A DNA stretch of 64,000 bases. Origin: Heterocephalus glaber (taxonomy: Eukaryota; Chordata; Mammalia; Rodentia; Bathyergidae). The stretch spans positions 1,242,127-1,306,126 of the forward strand of contig NW_004624844.1 in assembly GCF_000247695.1 (NCBI RefSeq). Reading direction: 5' to 3'. Of this stretch, positions 56,760 to 64,000 are shown in pieces. The translations under genes and the position numbers were made by a program. The first letter of the stretch is position 1. Each line of letters begins with the position of its first letter. The notes beneath the pieces are model-generated. The model was not told the DNA's origin. It did no database searches and saw only the letters and a list, made by a program, of their open reading frames with translations.

Positions 56760-57597
56760 ACTATTGAGGCTTAGAAAACAATAAAGAAGTTCAGTGATTT
56801 GACATAGTAGGCACTTTTGAATTAAAGGAAGCTGGAAGGCCTTAGAAGCTGCCTCTAAACCTAGGACTTTCTGGCCTTTCGTACCTCCTTTCTCATTCCA
56901 AACCCAAGGAAATGCTCTTTCTGAAGTTCTCTTATTGGATTGAGGAAGCATCTTCCAAAGATGTTCAATTATATTAAGCCTTATCCCTAGGAAGTTCATC
57001 AAGTAATAGAAAAGATTAATCACCAGAAAAGAGAAGAGATAAAAGCTGACACCACACCAAGACAGATTTTTCATCTGTTCTCCTGAGGTGGCTCCAATTG
57101 ATTACCTCAGAGATTATTTACATAATTAGACAACTTTTGTTGGGAGGGAAGTTCTGTACTTTCTGGTAACCTGTGGCTCCTCCCCTGGAGCTGAGAGTAG
57201 TGTCCTAGGCCACTGTCAATTCTTCAGGCTCACCTATTTCTAAAAATCATTTATTCCTCTAAAGTTGCATATGGCCCCTCCTTTTCCACTCCATTTATTT
57301 CCCTCTTTCCTGTGGAGTGGGTATTTAAGCTTCAACCATCTGGCCCTTTCTCTGAGTTTCATATTTTGTATGGCTCCTGTGCACATGTGCATATTAATAA
57401 ATTTATATGTCATTTTGAACAAGGGGCTCCTATAAAGTTGAAAGATTTAAAGAAACACCCAGATACTGTCATTCTAACCTGCTCTTTTGTTTTCTTCCCA
57501 GCTGCATCTCATGCTGGGAAAAGAAAACTCCCAACCTAGCACAACTGTACCCACAAAATTGGGTTTACAACTACAGTTATACATGTGTATATCCTAG
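56593..57597. other. ZNF385B intron; (TG)n at 56716-56760, otherwise nothing identified
   Basis: AACAAATATTTAATGAGCAC at 56584 onward is the start of a possible old MIR-type repeat. The 129-codon minus frame at 56685-57074 runs through the (TG)n and is not a gene. Confidence 0.4.
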
Positions 57598-57905
57598 GTA
57601 GTTAAGCTTAATTGTGTCAACTCGATTGGCTTGGGTTTAGTAAAGCAGACTTCTGAGTGTGTCCAGGTGGGTCATGGATGATATATTTGGTCCTCACCTC
57701 TTCTTCTCTGGCACTGTTACCTTTTTCTGATTTTTGGTCTCCATGAAAAATGAAGCTTTCCTCCATCATACCCTTCTGCCATTCCTGTTTTGGAGACTGC
57801 TGACCCTGTACTGCATCTCCTGAAACCATGAGCTAAATTAAATCTCTTCTTCTTTAAATTGTGAGTATTGAGTATTGTGTTTCAGCAACAGGAACTCTGA
57901 ATAAT
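57598..57905 (+). mobile_element. Old LTR-like repeat, copy related to 58429-58772
   Basis: Shares GTTAAGCTTAATTGT, GTGTGTCC(A)GGTGGGTCA, CATGAGCTAAATTAAATCTC and GTGTTTCAGCAACAGGAACTC with MaLR-type LTR landmarks. Strongly diverged. Confidence 0.45.
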
Positions 57906-58428
57906 ATACTATCCATCCTGGTTGGTTCCTTGCTTTTGTTTCTATATACTATATACTCCTAAAACTGTGATTTATACAGGGAGGACAGGCTGTAGACAGG
58001 CTGTCTTCCCGTGTTTAGCCAAATAATGAATGAATTCATTTCTTGCTTCATTGTTTTTTCTCTTTTTAATTAGACTCTCAATGCAGTGCATGACTGAATC
58101 TTAGCTGTTGGGACTCCCAAAGATGAGCCTTTGGTCATTAGGTCAGGGATTCTTTTCCACATTCAGGTGTGGTAGATTTCATGCTTGTTGTTGAGGACCG
58201 GATAAAAAAGTGGACCAGTCTTTACCATCAAATCACCCCAACTAGGCTATCCCAGCTCAACTCCTCAGGCCATAAAGCAATGATTTTAATTTTTAATTTT
58301 GGGGAGCAATATTACCGGGCCATTTACAGATAATTTTTATCATTATGATTTTAAGAGACTGAAATTTTAGATAGAGCTTTAATATGTGTATTTTGCTTTT
58401 AATGACAATGTAATAGGTTCTGGGACAG

Positions 58429-58772
58429 TTAAGCTTGATTGTTAATTTGATAGAATGAGAGAGGCCTTGGTTAGTGAAGAACACTTATGGGTGTGTCTCA
58501 GTGGGTCACAAGTGGTATGATCTTGGAGACGATTCCTGGTCCCTGGTCCCTCAGTCTGGCTCTTTCCTGCTGTTCTTGCTTCCTGGTTCCCAGGATATGA
58601 GCAGCTTTGTTCCCCACACCCTTCAGCGGATGTTCTGTCATGCCTTGAGCCCACGTCAATGGAACCAGCTAACTATGGACGGAAACCTCTGCGATGGTGA
58701 ACTGATATAAATCCTTTCTCCTTTTAAGTCGTTTCCTCTGGTATTTTGTCACAGCTACAGAAAGCTAGCACA
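58429..58772 (+). mobile_element. MaLR-like LTR
   Basis: Starts AGTTAAGCTTGATTGTTAAT and ends TATTTTGTCACAGCTACAGA AAGCTAGCACA. The end is the reverse complement of the TTAGTTACTTTCT start seen in the minus-strand copies at 2.5, 21.5 and 24.5 kb, so it is a related family on the other strand. The minus-strand frame is not a gene. Confidence 0.5.
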
Positions 58773-60767
58773 GGTTCTCTGATTATTGTGTAGTCATTTA
58801 TCATTTAGCAGAAAGTTTTTGAAAAACCATAAGCCTTGCGTTCTGTTATCTAGTGGTCTTTTCAAGACAAGTCTTCGGAACAGGAAAGGACCCAAAACCT
58901 GAGAGAAGTGTTCAAAACACAAAGGCCATAGTTTTAGTAGAATCATGCTTTGTGTTTTCTGAGGTCACTAAAGGATACTGCTTGTCAATTTATCCAATTA
59001 ATTTTTCCTCTTTATATTTACTATTTCACTAAAAAGAATTAGACAACAGGGCGTGCTGGAAAAGGACACCTGGTCATACTCTTTTCTGTCCTCACAAGCA
59101 CCTTGAGCAACATTTCCTTATTTTCCCCCCAAAAAGCAATGCCCATATCACTATTTAACACTCATAAAACCAAGTTAGCTCACTTTGATAAGGAATTCTG
59201 AAGTGATTCTATTCTGCTTTATCTCCCCACTATCCAAATAGTAAGAAATTAATAGGTGTCAGTCAGAGCACCTTTTTCCTTGTGCAGTCTTGTGAGAAAT
59301 GAAGTTAAAAAGCCCATGGGGCTCCACACCAGACAAAAAACCCCCTCTGTAAAGCTGTACATATGTAAATTGATGTGTGGTAGAAAACCTTGTAAGCCTT
59401 TGCCTCATTTGTCTCCTCCTTATCTACACATTTGACACAGTACAAGTGATAGAAACTGCTAATTAATGACATATTTTAAAGTTTAAAGTAGAATTCCATT
59501 TAGATAGCTAATGGGTTTGCAAAAAAAAGAAAAGAAAAGAAAAGAAAAGAAAAAGAAACATACAAGCTGAAAGATGAACAAGCCAATTTGGTATTTTGGA
59601 TAAAGTTCTTTGCAAAATGAAACATAATTAGAGATGTACAGATGCTAGAGTCATCGGTATATTGTTGGATGCACAAAGAAAGGCATATTTATTTGTAGTA
59701 TAATAGGACTTCACCTGTCAAAAGGAGCAAGTAGAAAATTCCAGCATTGCAGATTATGGTCAGATACAAGAGTCCATTTGCTGCCTCATTTTATTTATTA
59801 GATTATGTGTAGATAGATCTCAGAAAGATTAGTAATAATTCAAATGCACCATTTAAAAGATTTTTGACATAGCTTTCTTGGCCATTTAATAATTTAACAA
59901 TCTAATAATTGTGTACAATTATTTTAAAATTCTATGATCTTATGGATTAATTTAAGTCAGGAACATATATTAGTAAACATAATTAATGAAAAATACTATA
60001 TCTGGAGAAGAAGTTAAAAAATCAAACAAATGAGGAAAGGTAGATATGTAGAAAATATACACATTCCTTAGCTTCCTCATGAAAGCTTTATCCTTTGGCT
60101 TACGTTCACTATCACTACTCCAAATGCTCATTAGCAAACATTTGGTCTCCTATATCTTAGAGAGGCTGAACAAATTCATCTATGATGCCTCAGTTCCTTT
60201 TATCTCTGAGGAAATGGTGCATGTTTTCATTTGGGCTATCTTTTAAATCTCTTCTCTCTTTCCTATAGCTTCAATTATTTTCTTTGTACTATGTTCTTTC
60301 TGTCTACAAAATCCAGAGACTGCCACGTTTCAAAAGTCATTCCTGGACTTGGTTCATTCCTGGAGCTTCTTTCCCATCTATCCTCTCTGCAGTCCAGAAC
60401 CTGAAGTGCTCCTGTGAGGTAGCCTTTTCTGTCTCCTCCCTTCCATTCTTATCCTCCTATCAAAGACAATGGTCTCTCTGTAGTCTTCTCTTTCAATGGG
60501 CATGTGTTTTTTCCTGAAACTTTTCCCATTGATGTCCCCAGCACTTCCCTTGCGCACCTCTCCCAAGGCCTTCACAGTAGCTCATCTTAGTTCCTTTCCT
60601 AGTTCCTGAGAGTTGGCAACTCTGTCTCACCTTCTTGTCTTCTTGGGCATTATACGATCTAATTCACTTTGGCGACTTTCTCTACGTAGATTCCTAAATT
60701 CACAGGTGAACTCTCCACCATCTTCACAGGTTCAGGACACTTTTATCTCTCTAGGTAATCTCTAGGT
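58773..60767. other. ZNF385B intron, nothing identified except (AAAAG)n
   Basis: A poly(A)/(AAAAG)n run lies at 59520-59568. Frames at 60284-60575 are unrecognised. Confidence 0.4.
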
Positions 60768-60855
60768 CACTGGTGGCAAACCTATGGCATGAGTGCCACA
60801 GCAAGTTGTTTTTTTTTTATCATTGAAAGCTCTAAAAGGTTCACCATCACTACTG
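60768..60855. mobile_element. Small hAT-like non-autonomous DNA transposon (candidate)
   Basis: CACTGGTGGCAAACCTATGG at the left and GTTCACCATCACTACTG at the right are imperfect inverted repeats. The wording GGTGGCAAACCTATGGCA..GTGCCA and GGTTC(A/G)CCATCACT resembles a mammalian hAT family. Length is 88 bp. No 8-bp duplication is visible in the flanks (CTCTAGGT and TAAGTGAT), so the call is tentative. Confidence 0.45.
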
Positions 60856-61365
60856 TAAGTGATCTATTTCCAGATGGTCTATGGGTTTTCAAGCTCAACA
60901 TGGCTGATACTAACTAGATTGAGCTGTAGGGGCCATGTAGAGGCCCCCATATAACTAATATGTTAGAACTGTCAGCAATGACTCTTGAGTCCTTCCCTCT
61001 CTGATCTGTGACATTTAATTAACAGCTAAAGTTTATTGATACTATCTTCTAAATATCTTTTCTATCAGCCTTTCATCCAGAAGACATTTATTCAACATCT
61101 ACTATGTGCTACTGCCTCATTTCAGACCCTTATCTGTTCTCTCTGAACCACCATAAAACTCTCCACTGATCTTGCTACTTCTAATCTTTGAGCCCACTTC
61201 CTCCTTCCTTTTTTATTCTATGCTCTGATTATCCTCCTCACATAATTATTTTATGATCATACCTTAATTATAATTATTTATTTGCACTTAAAAATTATTC
61301 CAAGAATAGAGAAATTGTTGAATCTTAGGACTACGCTTGAATTCATCTTTAATTTATAGAAGACC
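60856..61365. other. ZNF385B intron, nothing identified
   Basis: Short, AT-rich and featureless at this reading. Confidence 0.4.
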
Positions 61366-61369
61366 AAGG

Positions 61370-61443
61370 GGCCAGGAATTTAGCTCAGTGGTGCTGCTTC
61401 CTGCCTTGCAAGTGCAAGGTCCTGAGTTCGATCCCTGGTACCA
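61370..61443 (+). mobile_element. ID-like SINE with (TA)n tail
   Basis: GGGGCCAGGAATTTAGCTCA, CCTTGCAAGTGCAAGGTCCT, GAGTTCGATCCCTGGTACC. Instead of poly-A it is followed by a (TA)n/(TATG)n tract (61444-61490). Confidence 0.88.
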
Positions 61444-61490
61444 ATATATATATATGTGTATATATATATATATATACACACACAAACATA
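61444..61490. repeat. (TA)n tract
   Basis: ATATATATATATGTGTATAT then more TA and an ACACAC end. Likely grown from the SINE tail. Confidence 0.9.
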
Positions 61491-61767
61491 TGACCAGAGA
61501 TGGGCAGTAAGTCTGTGGAACTAAGGAATGTTCAGTTCAAGGCAGTTCACTCTAGGCTACTAGTAAAACTATAAAAATATTTACTCCTAATAGCAAAATC
61601 ATAACTAGTGAAACAAATACACAAAGGACAGAAAAGTGTATTCACTTATGTAAATTGATCTGCTGATTATACAAAATATTTGTGTTAGTGTTTCCAAGGT
61701 TATATATTTGCAATAAATATTTAGTGTCCGTTGAAGTTGAAACAATTCTCTTAAGAATAGATTTGAG

Positions 61768-61857
61768 GGTCTAGGGGCGTGACTCAGTGGTAGAAGACTT
61801 GCCTAGCATGTGCGAGTCCCTGAGTTTGATCCTCAGCACTGAAAAAAAAAAAAAAAG
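61768..61857 (+). mobile_element. ID SINE, standard subtype
   Basis: GGGTCTAGGGGCGTGACTCA, GTGGTAGAAGACTTGCCTAG, GAGTTTGATCCTCAGCACTG and a 15-base A tail. Confidence 0.85.
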
Positions 61858-63374
61858 ATCTCTTTGAGATGTACTAGGACAAAGTCAAAACAGCAATCAT
61901 ATTCCTTTGTGCTAGGCCAGGATTTTTATGTGTAATAAAGTGAACAAATCTGTGGGTTCATCTCCTTTATTAGAACTTGTAACAAACTTATAAACAACAA
62001 CATACTGCTGATAGATAAAGATACAACTAAGCCATGTGCTCTGCTAGAAAATCTAAAGTACATAAGAAGAAATGACCACAGTATAGCCAGTCCTCTTTGC
62101 AACTGAACTACAATCCTGTTTTCTCACAAAACTACAGGCATTCTGTTGGGAGAATCATTAGAAGCTTCTAACCCAACAACTGCCTTTGCAATGTTCTATG
62201 CGGTGTCAATATTGTCATATCATACTGTATTCATCTGCGTTTTCAATTATGTGGTTGAAATATTTATGCCATAATACTCTTTAAAAAAAATCTAAGTACT
62301 GTATCCTATGCCATTATTTAATTTTCACATCCTTTTATGTATTACATGTCCACTGCTGAAGGTATCATTATGAAGGTTTTGCATCTTAGTGATGGTACCA
62401 CTTACAACTAAGTCAAATTCTTAAGGCACATAATTTGACTCTCGTAGACCAAGACTGATCTCATACACTGGAAGTCCTTTAGTCCCTCATTTAGGCATCC
62501 TGCAATGAGATGCTGCATTTAGACGGGCTCTCATTGCATTTCTGCCGTGGTTACCCAGCATAGTGCCAGTGTAGGTTGGTTTATCTTACAACACCTACTC
62601 CTTGGCTGACTTGCTTTATTATAGGACTTCCTGCCGGGAAATGCCTGATTTCAGTTCCCCACTCACGGGCGAACTGCCCGACCACCTTTGGAAATGGAAA
62701 TAGTTTTCTATATGGCTTGTGCTTTTTTGCAGATTGGAAAAATAAAAGCAGAGTACTTAAGCATAATCCCTCAAACATCAGGTAGCCAAGGACAAATAGC
62801 GAACTTAGAACTGGTTTTAAAATTCTCAGAGCACTAAAGTATTACAGCAACCCAATATCTCAGGCCCTTCGCATCCAGTGCCACATGAGCACACCTCCAA
62901 CTACGTTCCAGAAGCCCATCTCTTCAAGCATCATCAGTGAAGCGTATTAATTCCTAATTAACTCTGTTGATATCTGATTTTCATAGCTTGGCTTTCAGAC
63001 TAATTCTGAAAGCTGGGAAAATTGTCTATAAATTAAAAGCGACTCTTCACTGAATCAGAATCCCTATGTCCTTCCAGAAAAAAACAACAGCAAAAAAAAG
63101 GAAAAAAACCCAAACCAAAAAATGCTATTTATTTTAAATAATTTAGTACTCATGAAGGTTAGGTGACTGAGTTTGTAAGTTGCAAAACAGCCCTGCCCTA
63201 TACGTCCACCTTCCGGTTATTCTCTGCCAAGGTGTCATCCCAACTCAGGACGCTGTTGCGGATCCTGTTTGAAAGCCCGTGTCAATCAGGTCCCGGCCAT
63301 TGGGCAGGTGGTTCAGTGAGATGCCACTCATTGCCCTCCTTGTCCAAGCTCTGCACGCCAACAGCTCCTACTGT
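61858..63374. other. ZNF385B intron, nothing identified
   Basis: Frames at 62576-62785 (both strands) overlap and are unrecognised. An A-rich stretch lies at 63078-63122. No exon matching the upstream part of ZNF385B was seen. Confidence 0.4.
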
Positions 63375-63392
63375 ACATGTACCACTCTGTTG

Positions 63393-63494
63393 GCACTGGG
63401 GATTTAGCGCAGTGGCACTGAGGCTGCCTCGCAAGTGCCAGGTCCTGAGTTCGATCTCTGGTACCAACCCCCCCCCCACAAAAATACCCCCCAC
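63393..63494 (+). mobile_element. ID-like SINE with a perfect 18-bp target duplication
   Basis: GCACTGGGGATTTAGCGCAG, GAGGCTGCCTCGCAAGTGCC, GAGTTCGATCTCTGGTACC, then a C-rich tail instead of poly-A. ACATGTACCACTCTGTTG flanks it exactly at 63375-63392 and 63495-63512. Confidence 0.95.
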
Positions 63495-63512
63495 ACATGT
63501 ACCACTCTGTTG

Positions 63513-64000
63513 AGGAGCAGAAGATATCGTCTCTCACTCCAGTAAAACTGTGGCACTGCCAGCTATCTCCTGTTGAAAGCTGGCAGCCCACACCCTGTAC
63601 CAGTGAACTGGCACTGATATTAGTGAACTTGTCAGTTTTTCCGAGTGAGCATAAAGGAGGGCTTGTTTGCTAGAGTTTGAATCTAATGAATAGCTTTCTC
63701 CTATTTTGTGTAGTTTTTCAACCATTTGACTTCTATAATAGAGAAATCATGTTTCAACTTCTTTAGGTTGAAAAATTGCCCTTTTTCTGATTTGTCACCA
63801 AGAGATGTGAAAGTTATTTCTGAGGCAGCTTTATTATTGAAAATAGAATAAGTAACTCATATCACTCAAATCAACTCCCTCAGGGAGTAGGTCCAGTAGA
63901 GAGTCAAAAGTCAGGAAGATTAAAAACTAATTTTCTCGATGGAATGAGGAACAGGGTCTTTTTCTTCCAAGTGAATGGCCCCATTTCAGAGGACACAGGG
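63513..64000. other. No gene recognised to the window end
   Basis: Single-copy-like sequence; chance frames only. Confidence 0.4.

Noticed and set aside
56685..57074. 129-codon minus-strand frame
   Set aside because: Runs through a (TG)n microsatellite that gives a Thr-His repeat; not a gene.
48128..64000. Upstream ZNF385B exon with zinc finger two
   Set aside because: No minus-strand sequence with the expected Cys-His pattern and splice sites was found; the exon probably lies beyond the window.
1..64000. CRISPR array, operons or other prokaryotic system
   Set aside because: Spliced exons, SINEs and LTR elements show mammalian DNA; no regularly spaced repeats were seen.

Overview
The window is nuclear DNA from a mammal, almost certainly a non-murid rodent. 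It is AT-rich, gene-poor and full of retroposons. Rodent-specific SINEs are the best taxonomic evidence: tRNA-derived ID-like elements, B1 monomers carrying the rodent internal duplication, and B1-dID dimers. The commonest tRNA SINE reads TAGCTCAGTGGTTCCGCTG, which would fit the beaver lineage better than mouse, squirrel or kangaroo rat. That is a lean from memory, not a species call.

Only one cellular gene is supported. The 3' end of ZNF385B lies on the minus strand at about 43.1-48.1 kb: four consecutive coding exons, the stop codon, a 3' UTR of about 1.25 kb and a poly(A) signal. Splice sites and reading phases agree exactly across all three introns. The exons carry the last two U1/matrin-type zinc fingers and the conserved C-terminus. 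The start of the gene is beyond the right edge, so 48.1-64 kb is intron as far as can be seen. The left 43 kb lies downstream of the gene and no cellular exon was recognised there.

Layout: 0-0.9 kb, L1 fragments, one with an L1 5' end carrying two tandem units of about 66 bp. 2.5-6.6 kb, MaLR-like LTRs and ID SINEs. 8.65-18.24 kb, a nearly complete but dead class I (gamma-type) endogenous retrovirus with two LTRs, a degraded tRNA-Gln-type primer site, gag-pro-pol-env remnants, a polypurine tract and two nested SINEs. 20.8-24.9 kb, a cluster of MaLR LTRs including a full LTR-internal-LTR element. 25-35 kb, mostly single-copy with old MIR, L2 and MER5 pieces. 35.2-35.9 kb, a solo LTR of the same family as the 9-kb provirus, opposite strand. 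36-43 kb, old L1 and SINE. 43-48 kb, ZNF385B exons. 48-64 kb, intron with B1-dID, L1, two LTR-like insertions, a 153-bp local duplication and a small hAT-like element.

The most unusual signals are the mosaic divergence between the two LTRs of the provirus (a near-identical core of about 390 bp between strongly diverged ends, suggesting gene conversion), a 153-bp sequence duplicated 1.84 kb apart inside the ZNF385B intron, a tiny insertion with a 13-bp target duplication inside the 5' LTR, and three strong CTCF-like motifs around the provirus. I found no clear evidence of an undescribed functional system; the novelty is in genome-evolution structure.
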